From assembly GCA_020341775.1 (NCBI GenBank), contig CP070835.1, positions 1,246,229 through 1,310,228 of the forward strand: 64,000 nucleotides of DNA. Reading direction: 5' to 3'. The notes beneath the pieces were generated by a model. That model worked only from the letters and a program-made list of their open reading frames with translations, did no database searches and was not told the DNA's origin. Positions 26,085 through 34,877 of the stretch are shown here, piece by piece; the stretch's first letter is position 1; each line of letters starts with the position of its first letter. This DNA comes from Candidatus Bathyarchaeota archaeon (lineage in GTDB: Archaea > Thermoproteota > Bathyarchaeia > Bathyarchaeales > SOJC01). A program made the translations under genes and the position numbers.

Positions 26085-27065
26085 CTAATTCAGTCCAAGC
26101 ACATCTTTGAGATAAGCGTGGTAAGGACCAAGGTTTCCGCCATAGTTTCCGGCTGAAATACGAACTACTCCGGACACTTTTCCAGTTGCCTTTATTCCTT
26201 CAGCCATGGCTTTCTTCACAGCGTTAAAATTGAGGCCGTTAATGACAATTTCGTAGACACTTTTGACGCCATTCGGCACGTTGGAATTGACTACTAGTTC
26301 TTTTAATTTTGGACAGAATGGGTGGTTTGTGGAGGCTTTAAGCTTATACTTTAGCGAGCCCGCTTTAGAACCTGCTCTGCAGATGCCGCCTGGGAAAGGC
26401 ATAATCACGCCTCGTGCATGCTTTCTTATAGCATCTGCCGCTTTTTCTGACGCGCTAAGGGCAGCGGGGAGATCTTGAGCCATGATGATGATGTTTCCTC
26501 CAGCAATTGCTTTTGCAGCGCCAAAGTTGTCTTCCACCACGAATTCCCCCTCCATCACTGGAATCCGCCATACTTGCTTGTTAGCATAAACGTCCTTTTT
26601 CTGGAATCCATCTCCGAAGAGTCGAAGGCTCCTTCCTACTTTCATCCGCCTTTTCACCTTTGGCAACGCATCAAAAGCCGCTGAAGTGGGACAAGTCATT
26701 ATGCATTGTCCAATCCTGAGAACCATCTGATTCTTGAGGTCTAATCGCGTTCTGTGGTAGATTTGAACCAGTACTCCTGGCCGTCCATCTGGAGTATTTC
26801 GCGGGTCTAGTGTTCGCTCTATCCCAGCTTCTGCAGGGGACATGATAATGGACGAGGCAAATCCTGTTGTGGTTCCGGCTGCAATGGCTGCCCATTTCTT
26901 GTTTTCTGCGGTGATTAATACTCGTCCCACCCACATGCCGAACATTTCCGCAAATGTATCCTCAATTTCCAGGCCATTTTCTAAAATGTATCCTATAGCA
27001 CCATCTGACAGCTTGCCTTTCTTAACTACTTTCAAGTCTCCTACAGTGCCTTGCTTGGTCGCCAT
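26085..27065 (-). CDS. ftr: Formylmethanofuran:tetrahydromethanopterin N-formyltransferase
   Basis: This complete 326-residue Ftr catalyses the second step of the methyl branch of archaeal Wood-Ljungdahl or methane metabolism, in the cytoplasm. Family blocks are IEDTFAEMFG, SPAEAGIERTLDPRNTPDGR, RIGQCIMTCPTSAAFD and GVVRISAGNYGGNLGPY near the C-terminus. It carries an extra 30-residue N-terminal extension compared with methanogen enzymes, which usually start near the IEDTFAE block. A second, divergent family member is cut by the window edge at 1-309. No other pathway gene is adjacent. Confidence 0.95.
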   Translation of the reverse strand: MATKQGTVGDLKVVKKGKLSDGAIGYILENGLEIEDTFAEMFGMWVGRVLITAENKKWAAIAAGTTTGFASSIIMSPAEAGIERTLDPRNTPDGRPGVLVQIYHRTRLDLKNQMVLRIGQCIMTCPTSAAFDALPKVKRRMKVGRSLRLFGDGFQKKDVYANKQVWRIPVMEGEFVVEDNFGAAKAIAGGNIIIMAQDLPAALSASEKAADAIRKHARGVIMPFPGGICRAGSKAGSLKYKLKASTNHPFCPKLKELVVNSNVPNGVKSVYEIVINGLNFNAVKKAMAEGIKATGKVSGVVRISAGNYGGNLGPYHAYLKDVLGLN

Positions 27066-27286
27066 ATCTTCTTCTCCCTAAATAACTTGTAGGTAGTTTC
27101 ACCCACTTTCATGTCAGTGATGTATTCGAACCCTTGCTCTATTAACTTTTCCATCTCCCCAAGCGTTGCAGCAATCTTAGAGACATGTTTCTCTCTTTTC
27201 AGAGTTTGAATGATGTGAATGAGAGCATCGTTGAAGTTGGGCTCCTGTGTCCAAGTTTTTCTTTGGTCGAGGTTTTGCGTATGCTC
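27041..27286 (-). other. Open frame that looks coding but has no clear start
   Basis: Between the amidinotransferase and ftr genes an 81-codon frame stays open and reads like protein (PNFNDALIHIIQTLKREKH, then EKLIEQGFEYITDMKVGE). It ends inside the ftr start region with a 25-bp overlap. No ATG/GTG/TTG occurs until an internal ATG that would leave 34 residues. It may be a gene with an unusual start, or the 3' part of a decayed gene. I do not recognise the family. Confidence 0.35.
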
Positions 27287-27300
27287 TCAGCTGCGTTTCC

Positions 27301-28242
27301 TCATTCACGTTTGATAATTCCAGTTAGACACCCGATTCCGCCGGCTGCTTGGTGGAGTTCATCCACTTTGACAGTAACGCACTTTATCCCTATCTGCTCA
27401 TAAAATGATTGGGTTTTTGGATTTCCTGATGGCATTAAGATTTGCATTGGCTTCAACGTTACGAAGTTTAGAGCCATCCCATAAAGCGCTTCAGTTTCAT
27501 CGGGAACGAAAAAGATTTCGTATCCGTTATCTCGAATGGTGCGAATTGCCACATTTGGAGTTCGAGTTCTCCAGCAAATTGCTAAGTCTTTGCTGATGAA
27601 CCTCATTGTTCCCATCAGGTGCATTGTTCCTTGAGGTAGATCTAGGTGGATAACCTCGGCGTTCAGTTCGCGAAGAAGACTGGCCACCTGAGTGGCGCCT
27701 TCAGAATTGGTGCGCAATCCGGTTGCCAGAAGAACCACATTTGAATTGATCCATTGGGCGTCTGCGCCTTCGAAGACCCCCTTTCCTCGTACACAGCGGA
27801 GGATGGGGACACCTAGCTCAGCAAGTCTCTTAGCAGCGAATCTTTCTTCACCAGCACGGACGGTTGATGCAGGTCTTGCCAGAATTGCTCCTTCAGATGT
27901 CATAAAAAAGAGATCAGCTACGTACATTAGGTTGGGTGGCGGAATACTATCTGGTTCGACGAAAAATACTTTCACACCTGCAATTTGGTAAGCTTCAACT
28001 AGTTGATCATGTTGATTTCTGGCTTTAGCAGCATCTGGTGCTTGAAGCATCAAGGCTTTGTTGGCATCTTGTACTGACTCGATTTCTACTCCTGGTCGAT
28101 GTACAAGAACCGTCTTGAGGGGAGCCCATTCTGAAGCTACTCCACATGCTGCCCAAATGTGCCCGATCTCATCTTGAAGCGAAGCCTTTCTGGGGGACCA
28201 TCCAGCACCTCCATGAGCCGCATCTTGTGTGTCTTTCGACAT
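27301..28242 (-). CDS. Amidinotransferase/arginine deiminase-superfamily enzyme
   Basis: This 313-residue guanidino-modifying enzyme carries the superfamily landmarks: a substrate block MYVADLFFMT in the usual Asp-loop position, FEGADAQW with the catalytic Glu/Asp pair, catalytic His in HLMGTMRF and catalytic Cys close to the C-terminus (GGIGCLTGII). Members hydrolyse arginine, dimethylarginine or agmatine, or transfer amidino groups. The exact substrate is not evident. The N-terminal tail (MSKDTQDAAHGGAGW) is probably flexible. It is divergent from the M28 peptidase gene. Confidence 0.88.
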   Translation of the reverse strand: MSKDTQDAAHGGAGWSPRKASLQDEIGHIWAACGVASEWAPLKTVLVHRPGVEIESVQDANKALMLQAPDAAKARNQHDQLVEAYQIAGVKVFFVEPDSIPPPNLMYVADLFFMTSEGAILARPASTVRAGEERFAAKRLAELGVPILRCVRGKGVFEGADAQWINSNVVLLATGLRTNSEGATQVASLLRELNAEVIHLDLPQGTMHLMGTMRFISKDLAICWRTRTPNVAIRTIRDNGYEIFFVPDETEALYGMALNFVTLKPMQILMPSGNPKTQSFYEQIGIKCVTVKVDELHQAAGGIGCLTGIIKRE

Positions 28243-28352
28243 ATCAACCTCTCTTGAAGTTGCTTACCACCTGCATAACTTTTTCGCAGCGTGCCCTGTA
28301 CGCACGAAACATGTTAAAAGTGTGTTGCCTAATATTTCGTCGGAGATTGTGC

Positions 28353-29549
28353 TTGACTTCGCCAAGAATCGTCGAGGAAGTGGAAAGTGAGATGATCTAT
28401 CAACATGTCCTGAAAATTGAAGGTCCTAGACACCCTATTGATTCTCTTGAGAAACTGGACAAGGCAGCGAATTACATCCGTTCAGAATTTAGGGAATATG
28501 GACTTCAAGTCAACGAGCAAAGGTTTAAAGTTGAAGACTTCGATGCAACATTTAGAAATGTCGAGGGCATAATGGGGGATAATGGAGACGCAGAGTTTCT
28601 AATAGTATCTCACTATGACACTGTGTGGGACTCACCAGGGGCGAACGATAATGGATCGGGTGTGGCGACGATGCTAGAAAGCGCAAGAGTCTTGGCACAG
28701 GAGTGCTCGAATATTCATCCCGTCAGATTTGTCAGTTTCACTTTGGAGGAGAGAAACCCTGCATGGGAATTAGGGAGTCGCCGGGATGCTCGAAGCCTCG
28801 GATTGATAGATAAGCAAAATCGTTACCGCTCGTCTCAGACGCATAGATTGATGAAAAGAGCGTTGGACCTTCAAGCGAAATCACTGGCTGCGGGAAAGAC
28901 CTTGGTGGAAGCGTTGGAGGATTCCAGAATTAGACTCCAAGGCGAGATGAGCGAATCGGAGATTGAATACCTGAAGCGAAGTGAAGAAAGGTTTCGCGGC
29001 GTAACTGTGACTTCGTGGCCTGGAAAGACTGCGCTGCTGGGGAGTGGTTTCTGGGTTGAGGAGGCGATCCGAGCCAATAGAAAAGTTCTGGGAGCCGTAA
29101 ATTTGGAAACTCTAGGGTACACATCCAGCAAGAATCACTCTCAAACTCTCCCCGAAGGTGTGAATCAGACGATGTTTCGAACGTATAAAATCCCGGATGT
29201 TACTATCGGAAATTTCATCGCAGTTGTTGGTGATGCCAATTCGGACAAACTAGCTCAATCTTTCTGTAACCAGTGTCGACTTGGCTCTGTTGATCTTCCA
29301 TATGCGTGTCTTCAAGTTCCGCTGCGTTTTGATGACATTGCGAAGTTGGGGCTGCATGATTTATTGCGATCGGATCACGCATGCTTTTGGAGAGGTGGGA
29401 TTCCAAGCTTGATGGTTACAGATACAGCGAATTTTCGATACCCCTTCTATCATACGCGAGCGGACACAGCTGACAAGCTGGATACTCAATTCATGGCGAA
29501 GGTTTGCAAAGCCATAATTGCTATGGTGATCGATTGTGTGTCAGCGTGA
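28353..29549 (+). CDS. M28-family zinc peptidase
   Basis: The protein has 398 residues from the chosen TTG start, which follows CGGAGA by 7 nt; a longer frame from 28146 would run antisense into the neighbour. Zinc ligands are visible in VSHYDTVWDSPGANDNGSG (His, Asp) and TLEERNPAW (Glu-Glu), with later SDHACFW and FYHTRADT. Between the EE pair and the next conserved strand there is an inserted charged helical stretch of about 90 residues not usual for small M28 aminopeptidases. No signal peptide is seen, so it is probably cytoplasmic. Confidence 0.88.
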   Translation: MTSPRIVEEVESEMIYQHVLKIEGPRHPIDSLEKLDKAANYIRSEFREYGLQVNEQRFKVEDFDATFRNVEGIMGDNGDAEFLIVSHYDTVWDSPGANDNGSGVATMLESARVLAQECSNIHPVRFVSFTLEERNPAWELGSRRDARSLGLIDKQNRYRSSQTHRLMKRALDLQAKSLAAGKTLVEALEDSRIRLQGEMSESEIEYLKRSEERFRGVTVTSWPGKTALLGSGFWVEEAIRANRKVLGAVNLETLGYTSSKNHSQTLPEGVNQTMFRTYKIPDVTIGNFIAVVGDANSDKLAQSFCNQCRLGSVDLPYACLQVPLRFDDIAKLGLHDLLRSDHACFWRGGIPSLMVTDTANFRYPFYHTRADTADKLDTQFMAKVCKAIIAMVIDCVSA

Positions 29550-29614
29550 CTTTCCAATCCTGACATCTGAATCTACCTCGCGCGAATAGGATTTGTGAAC
29601 GTAAGCCTTCTAGT

Positions 29615-30094
29615 CTATTTCCTTTTTAGGAGCCTGCCCTCACGATCTATTTCTAGACGGCGGATCCTCGTGGTTGAGATTGGCTTACAGTTCTGTGCTA
29701 ACACCATTCGTATGGCGATTATGTGTAGGGGTTGCAGATTCATCTCTATGCGTTTTTTGTTTATTTCGTGAGCTCTCGCTTCGGTTTCTTCACTGACCAC
29801 AATAGCTTCCAAGCGCTCATTGGTCAAAGCAGGTCCATAGGCATCATATAACGGCACAATTTTTGCGTGGTCAAGCCAACCATGCTTCAAGAGAAATCCT
29901 TTGAGCTCCTCCAATCGTACAGCGAAAGGCGCGATTTTGTGAGGTTTCAACATTTTCTGCACAAAGTCATCTGTGCACAAGCCGATCAGAACGTGTTCAC
30001 CGATCTTAAGAGCTCTTTCAAGTAGCACTCTGTGGCCTTTGTGAAATTCATCGAACGTTCCACCGACTGCCACAAACTTGAAAGGCTTGCTCAA
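29615..30094 (-). CDS. coaD: Archaeal phosphopantetheine adenylyltransferase
   Basis: This 159-residue nucleotidyltransferase makes dephospho-CoA from 4'-phosphopantetheine and ATP. The motifs are GGTFDEFHKGHR (the TxGH signature at residues 12-23) and ISTTRIRRLEIDREG (the ISSTKIR-type motif). It is the last gene of the minus-strand CoA operon, 36 bp after coaBC. The fit of enzyme and pathway neighbours makes the assignment firm. The final kinase step (dephospho-CoA kinase) is not in the window. Confidence 0.93.
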   Translation of the reverse strand: MSKPFKFVAVGGTFDEFHKGHRVLLERALKIGEHVLIGLCTDDFVQKMLKPHKIAPFAVRLEELKGFLLKHGWLDHAKIVPLYDAYGPALTNERLEAIVVSEETEARAHEINKKRIEMNLQPLHIIAIRMVLAQNCKPISTTRIRRLEIDREGRLLKRK

Positions 30095-30130
30095 ACTTTT
30101 TCAACTCAGCGGATGACTTGGACGTGATCT

Positions 30131-31405
30131 TCAATGCAACGATGCGTTAGCGGGCTGTTTTAGCTTGATTCTCTCAGCAATTGCGTCGAGGAGAGCTGCT
30201 GCAGCTTCGCGTTTCGTCGTTAGTGGAACGTGTATAACATTCTTCTTGCGGTCAATGATAAAAAGTTCGTTGGTTTCTACTGCAAATCCAGCGCCCCTTC
30301 GTGAAACGTCATTTGCAGCGATCAAATCAGCTTTTGTTTCCTTCAATCTTCGATAAGCACTGTTGACCAATTGTTGGTTAGACACTTTGTGCTCTGCCTT
30401 GAAAGGAACGAGAAAACTTTTGGGGCTAGCTTTCTTAATAACGTCTATTATCTTTGGCGTGGGCTGGAATTTCATGGTAAGTGAAGACGTGTCCCGCGTC
30501 GAAACTTTGTGGTCGAAATGCTTCTTCGCTTTCCAATCTGCTGCAGCTGCTGCAGCAACTACGATATCATATTTCTGTGATTTCAGCTCGGAAATTACAG
30601 CGTCATGCATTTCTTTTGTGGTTTCCACAGAGATTAGTTTAGCTTTTTTGGGTGGAGTAACGGTTCTTGGACCAGCTATCAAAGTGACTTCGGCCCCTCG
30701 CTTCAGAGCTTCTCTAGCCACCTCAACGCCCATTAAACCCGAACTTTTGTTAGTGATCACTCTCATTGGATCGATGTACTCCAAAGTTGGGCCAGCAGTG
30801 ACTAACATCTTTTTTCGGGTGAAGTCTTTGGATGTTGAGAGTTTGTAGATTATGGCTTCTAATATATCGTCTGTGTTAGCGATTTTTGCTTTTCCTTCTT
30901 CGATCCTTGGCCCTATGAACTCAATGCTCAACGCCTTTAATTTGTCTATATTCTCCTGCAAAATTGGGTGGTGGAACATGGACTCATGCATAGCGGGAAC
31001 GATCATGATCGGTATCCTCAAGCTAAAAGCTGCAGAAGCAACCGACGTCACGGGCGTATCGTCTATTCCTGAAGCGATTTTGCTGATAGTATTAGCAGTT
31101 GCCGGCGCAATAAGAATTAGTTCAGTCCGCCTAGGCTGCGGTCCAATGAGCGCTACATGTTCAATTTTTCCAGTGAGCTGTGTTACGACAGCGTTTCCAG
31201 TTGCCCACTCCATGAGGTAGGGGTGGATTATTTTTTGAGCCATTGAAGTCATTACAGCGAAGACTTCTGCGCCGTGTCTCATCAATTGTCTTGCGATTTC
31301 CGGACACTGACTAGCGGCGACACTTCCTGTGATGCCTAGAACTATGTTTTTTCCCTTTAACTCCACCCCTTTTGTTTGAATTATGTCTTTCGAAGGGTGA
31401 ACCAA
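30131..31405 (-). CDS. coaBC: Bifunctional phosphopantothenoylcysteine decarboxylase/synthetase
   Basis: The N-terminal HFCD flavoprotein half (CoaC) shows GITGSVAASQCPEIARQL, the active-site His in GKIEHVAL and PAMHESMFHHP. The C-terminal CoaB half (from about 195) has VTAGPTLEYIDPMRVITNKS followed by SGLMGVEVA, then FKAEH and the NDVSRRGAGF block. It adds cysteine to phosphopantothenate and decarboxylates the product. Start is TTG at 31405. Length (424) is normal for fused archaeal Dfp. It lies in the CoA operon after panB, with a small frame between the two. Confidence 0.95.
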   Translation of the reverse strand: MVHPSKDIIQTKGVELKGKNIVLGITGSVAASQCPEIARQLMRHGAEVFAVMTSMAQKIIHPYLMEWATGNAVVTQLTGKIEHVALIGPQPRRTELILIAPATANTISKIASGIDDTPVTSVASAAFSLRIPIMIVPAMHESMFHHPILQENIDKLKALSIEFIGPRIEEGKAKIANTDDILEAIIYKLSTSKDFTRKKMLVTAGPTLEYIDPMRVITNKSSGLMGVEVAREALKRGAEVTLIAGPRTVTPPKKAKLISVETTKEMHDAVISELKSQKYDIVVAAAAAADWKAKKHFDHKVSTRDTSSLTMKFQPTPKIIDVIKKASPKSFLVPFKAEHKVSNQQLVNSAYRRLKETKADLIAANDVSRRGAGFAVETNELFIIDRKKNVIHVPLTTKREAAAALLDAIAERIKLKQPANASLH

Positions 31406-31408
31406 ATT

Positions 31409-31498
31409 CTAAGCCTCTGTTGCCTCAACTTTCTGTAGATGCTTCTTTAAGTCTTTTGAGATAGGCAGGCATGGATTCTCAAGCATCTTCTTCACCAT
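31409..31498 (-). CDS. Possible 29-residue microprotein between panB and coaBC
   Basis: An ATG frame reading MVKKMLENPCLPISKDLKK fills the only gap inside the CoA operon, 17 bp after panB and 3 bp before coaBC. Its composition is protein-like, and its stop abuts the coaBC start. No good Shine-Dalgarno site precedes this ATG; a GAGG nearby is better spaced for a different 9-codon frame. It may be a translated leader or chance. Confidence 0.3.
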   Translation of the reverse strand: MVKKMLENPCLPISKDLKKHLQKVEATEA

Positions 31499-31515
31499 TT
31501 TGTGGCATCAAATCC

Positions 31516-32283
31516 TCAGTGGTATGTGTGTTCTTTGTCTGGATAAGTGCCTTCTGATACTTCTTCCTTGAATCTTGCGACAGCATCTTTTATTATCTTA
31601 TTAAGGTTGGCGTATCTCTTCAAGTACCTAGGCGCAAAGCTTAGATCAAATCCGAGCATGTCATTGATTACCAACACTTGGCCGTTGCAGTATTTCCCAG
31701 CGCCTATCCCAATCGTAGGAATCTTCACTGTTTCTGTGATTTTCTTGGCAAGGCTCTCAGGAATACATTCTAACACCATTGAGAAGACCCCCCGCTGATC
31801 TAAGTCCAATGCGTCTTTGAGGATTTTTTGCGCTTCTTCTGGTTTCTTTCCCTTCACCCGATAGCTTCCTGCAGTTTGTGGCAGAAGGCCTAAATGCCCC
31901 ATAACTGGAATACCGTGATCCAGCAACGCATTAATTTGCTCAGGTTTGTTGCCCTCGATTTTCACTCCATCTGCTCCCGCTTCTAGAAAGAGTTTCGCGT
32001 TGTTCAATGCGTCTTCAACCGTTCTATAGCTGTTGATTGGCATGTCTCCGATCACAGGGGTGTTTTTTGCTCCTCTAGATACAGCTTTTGTGTGATACAG
32101 CATATCTTCAATCGTCACACTCTTTGTGTCCATGAATCCTTGCATCACCATTCCTAGGCTATCCCCGACTAGGATTAGGTCGATTCCAGCTTCGTCGAGG
32201 ATCTTCGCCATCTGAAAATCGTATGCGGTTAACATGATTATTTTTTCGTGGCGATTCTTCATTCCAACCGCGTCAAATTTCAT
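31516..32283 (-). CDS. panB: 3-methyl-2-oxobutanoate hydroxymethyltransferase
   Basis: The enzyme transfers a hydroxymethyl group from methylene-folate-type carriers to ketoisovalerate, making ketopantoate. Family signatures are VGDSLGMVMQG, GDMPINSY, KIEGN, MGHLGLLPQ and the catalytic Glu in LECIPESLAKKI. GIGAGKYCNGQVLVINDMLG completes the family pattern. The length of 255 is slightly short but complete. Its ATG directly follows the panE stop (TAGATG), so the two are translationally coupled. In this archaeon the one-carbon donor is probably a tetrahydromethanopterin derivative, by inference from the Ftr genes. Confidence 0.95.
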   Translation of the reverse strand: MKFDAVGMKNRHEKIIMLTAYDFQMAKILDEAGIDLILVGDSLGMVMQGFMDTKSVTIEDMLYHTKAVSRGAKNTPVIGDMPINSYRTVEDALNNAKLFLEAGADGVKIEGNKPEQINALLDHGIPVMGHLGLLPQTAGSYRVKGKKPEEAQKILKDALDLDQRGVFSMVLECIPESLAKKITETVKIPTIGIGAGKYCNGQVLVINDMLGFDLSFAPRYLKRYANLNKIIKDAVARFKEEVSEGTYPDKEHTYH

Positions 32284-33171
32284 CTAACGCGCCTCCAAAT
32301 ATTTGATTAGAGCAACCAGTGCTTCGTTAACAGGTGTTGGAATGCTATGTCTCCTTCCAAGCTCCACTATTTTCCCGTTTATAAAGTCGATTTCTGTTTT
32401 CCTCTGCTTAGCTATGTCTTGATACATCGAAGAATAGTTCGTGTAGCCTGCGATTTTCTGTTCAATGCATTCCTCAAGGCCCGTTTCGAAAAGTAATTCT
32501 TCGCTTTGCGCTATTGTGGTGCATTCTTGAATGATTGCATGTCTAATCCCTTTCAGGTTGCCTGCTAGGATCTCATGGTTTCTGGCTCGCAAGATTGCTG
32601 TCAGCGGATTTACCACACAATTAAGGATTAACTTCTGCCAGATTTCAGATTTTATATCGTTTGAGATTCTAGTTTTCAATCCGCTCTCAACAAAGACTCT
32701 GGCTATTGCGTGTGAGCTTTGAGTTGGCTCCAATATGGTTTCCCCTTGCCAAAAAGAGACTTTCCCAGGCTCAAGCAATTCCGCAGCTGATGTAACTAAG
32801 CCTCGAATAATCTCAGCTTTGTCATCTACGATTTTTTCGACTACTTCTTTGATTCCCAAGCCATTCTGTAAAACTAAAATAGTTGAATCTTTTCTCAGCA
32901 ACGGTTTTATACCTTCAATCGTTCTTGCAGCATCTTGAGCCTTTGTCGTTAGGAGGATTAGCGCATTTGGAGGAATTTCTTCGATTTCAGTCTCTGCTGC
33001 CAAAAAGTAGGTGTCATTGACGCTTCCTGAAATAGTTAAACCGTTCTTAGTTATCGATTTCATATGAGCAGTGCGTCCAATCAAGGTGACTTTGTTCTTA
33101 CTTGAAAGTAGGGCGCCATAGGTGCTGCCGATTGCTCCAGCTCCTAAAACAATGATTGCATGTGAACTCAT
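32284..33171 (-). CDS. panE: 2-dehydropantoate 2-reductase
   Basis: This NAD(P)-dependent enzyme reduces ketopantoate to pantoate. The nucleotide-binding loop is GAGAIGSTYG near residues 10-19. The catalytic Lys lies in KLILNCVVNPLTA (about residue 180), with conserved LTTKAQD and LQNGLG. Length 295 is typical. It is followed without a gap by panB and preceded by the phosphopantothenate synthetase gene with 12 bp between. The N-terminal start is supported by the Rossmann strand beginning five residues later. Confidence 0.94.
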   Translation of the reverse strand: MSSHAIIVLGAGAIGSTYGALLSSKNKVTLIGRTAHMKSITKNGLTISGSVNDTYFLAAETEIEEIPPNALILLTTKAQDAARTIEGIKPLLRKDSTILVLQNGLGIKEVVEKIVDDKAEIIRGLVTSAAELLEPGKVSFWQGETILEPTQSSHAIARVFVESGLKTRISNDIKSEIWQKLILNCVVNPLTAILRARNHEILAGNLKGIRHAIIQECTTIAQSEELLFETGLEECIEQKIAGYTNYSSMYQDIAKQRKTEIDFINGKIVELGRRHSIPTPVNEALVALIKYLEAR

Positions 33172-33183
33172 TTTTTTATTCCT

Positions 33184-33972
33184 TCAATGAATTGAAATGT
33201 AGGTTCCATTTTTGGCAAGCTTTGAGAGTCGGTTATTGATGAGTCTGATTGCTTCACTCAAATTTTTCTTGTTATCAAAGTCGGACTGAATCCTCTTCAG
33301 TCTGTTTTGACGTTTCTTGCTGAGCTGTTCAGCGGCGATGGCTAAGGCAGGTAGCGCTCTCACAATGTTGTCGACTATTGTAATGGTAGCAAACTGAGCG
33401 GTTCGCGACAACGGATTTAAATCAATTGTGATGACTTTCTTTCCCATTTTCGCCAAAGCCTCAGCACGGTCTCCATCTTCAAGCGGAACCAAAACAACGT
33501 CTGCTTTAAGTATGCCTCTTGGATCGACGCGCCTCCTTTCCCCTCCGATTTCTGCAATTCTCGCAGAAGCTGCTTGATTAACACCATAGACTTTTTGGGC
33601 CCCGGCTGATTTGAGAAGCCTTTCAATTGCTCTTTCCCGTTGAGCAGAGCGATAGAAAAGGTTGACCTCGATTAAAGCTCCTGTTACTTTGGCCAGCTTA
33701 ACTATGCCTTCCGCGCCAAGAGCCGCTGCATTTCCGTTGGCAGAAATTACTGGGTGTTTGCCAGTGAGCAAAGCGGCTGCAGCAGCTGTGACCGCGACCA
33801 AGGCATTCTCTGTTGTTCTTTCACCCAGCAGATAGTCAAAAGCTTCTCCTCTTCCATGTGCAAACAGGCCTGCATCTGAAACGATTCCCTTTGCAAAATG
33901 CTCAATCAGTCTTTCCCGAATTAATAGAGAATTTGCCCTTGGATGCGTGGATGGAATGACTATCTTATTCAC
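33184..33972 (-). CDS. 4-phosphopantoate-beta-alanine ligase (phosphopantothenate synthetase)
   Basis: The archaeal replacement for bacterial PanC, it joins 4-phosphopantoate to beta-alanine with ATP. The 262-residue protein has family blocks IPSTHPRANSLLIRERLIEH, GRGEAFDYLLGERT, the NGNAAALGAEGIVKLA region and IDLNPLSRTAQFA. Its GTG start overlaps the pantoate kinase stop by 4 bp, which ties the two consecutive reactions together. The assignment rests on family pattern and operon context. Confidence 0.93.
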   Translation of the reverse strand: MNKIVIPSTHPRANSLLIRERLIEHFAKGIVSDAGLFAHGRGEAFDYLLGERTTENALVAVTAAAAALLTGKHPVISANGNAAALGAEGIVKLAKVTGALIEVNLFYRSAQRERAIERLLKSAGAQKVYGVNQAASARIAEIGGERRRVDPRGILKADVVLVPLEDGDRAEALAKMGKKVITIDLNPLSRTAQFATITIVDNIVRALPALAIAAEQLSKKRQNRLKRIQSDFDNKKNLSEAIRLINNRLSKLAKNGTYISIH

Positions 33973-34877
33973 AGAAGCCTGGCTCCTTCAAAATCGATGT
34001 TTGCGAATATCACGTTGCATTGTGAAGATGTGTGCCTGCTGAAGATTTCGTGGATTTCTTTAACTTGGTCTCTTTTCACAATAGAGAAGAGCGTTTCCCC
34101 GAACATTGCCATACTACAGGCAAATCCAGCATAGTCGGTTTCTATCAAAATGGCTCGCAATCTTTCTGTAATCAGCTTCATGTGTTCCGCAAACTTGCGA
34201 GACAATCTCATAAAATTTTCAGGTGTGGCATGCCTCTTTAATTCTTCAATGAGCTGTGGGCTAGATTCGTTTATGCGCTGCTGAGCTGTCTTCTTCCTTA
34301 AAATCTCACTCGTAGGCAGTGGTCCGAAGCTTATACAGGGCACTATGTAGTCGCCGCTGATTGGTATTGATTTGATCTGCCCTATGCCCGGCGCTCCAGG
34401 TTTTTCTCTTAGTTCGAGTCCTCCAAGGGTTTCCGCAATGACTGTGCCGAGGCCAGTTTTGCATTCAACCTCAGCAACGTGGGCTAGCTGAGAGGCTCTA
34501 ACGCGAGACATGCCAAGACCAAGAGCTTTGTTAAGAGCAAGGGCTAGGCTCAGTGCTCCAGCGCCACTAGTGCCAAATCCGCATCCCACAGGGACAGCAA
34601 CGTAATGTTCAACCAATACATCAAAATTCCCATCTACGAGACGGAGAAAAGACTCTGCAACGTGTCTGGACACTAAAGCCGACTCTTCGCGTTTGCCATT
34701 TATCGAGATATTGACTGACTTTTTCCGCGACTTTCTTATCTTCACCTTTGTTGTAACCCCTTCTGAGATAGAGAGTCCTGCTCCCTTAGACCCCCTCAAT
34801 AGAGGATCCTTTGATTTGTCACATGCTTGGAAAAATCCTGTTAAATGTCCTGGCGAGAATGCCTGTATCTCTTTCAA
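33969..34877 (-). CDS. Archaeal pantoate kinase (GHMP family)
   Basis: The first CoA-specific archaeal step phosphorylates pantoate. This 302-residue GHMP kinase has the ATP loop PVGCGFGTSGAGALSLALAL (about 116-135) and the opening FSPGHLTGFF, which replaces the usual substrate loop. The ECKTGLGTV block follows. It is first in the operon, and its stop overlaps the next start (phosphopantothenate synthetase). Mevalonate kinase is the main alternative among GHMP enzymes, but context and N-terminal motif favour pantoate kinase. Confidence 0.92.
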   Translation of the reverse strand: MKEIQAFSPGHLTGFFQACDKSKDPLLRGSKGAGLSISEGVTTKVKIRKSRKKSVNISINGKREESALVSRHVAESFLRLVDGNFDVLVEHYVAVPVGCGFGTSGAGALSLALALNKALGLGMSRVRASQLAHVAEVECKTGLGTVIAETLGGLELREKPGAPGIGQIKSIPISGDYIVPCISFGPLPTSEILRKKTAQQRINESSPQLIEELKRHATPENFMRLSRKFAEHMKLITERLRAILIETDYAGFACSMAMFGETLFSIVKRDQVKEIHEIFSRHTSSQCNVIFANIDFEGARLL

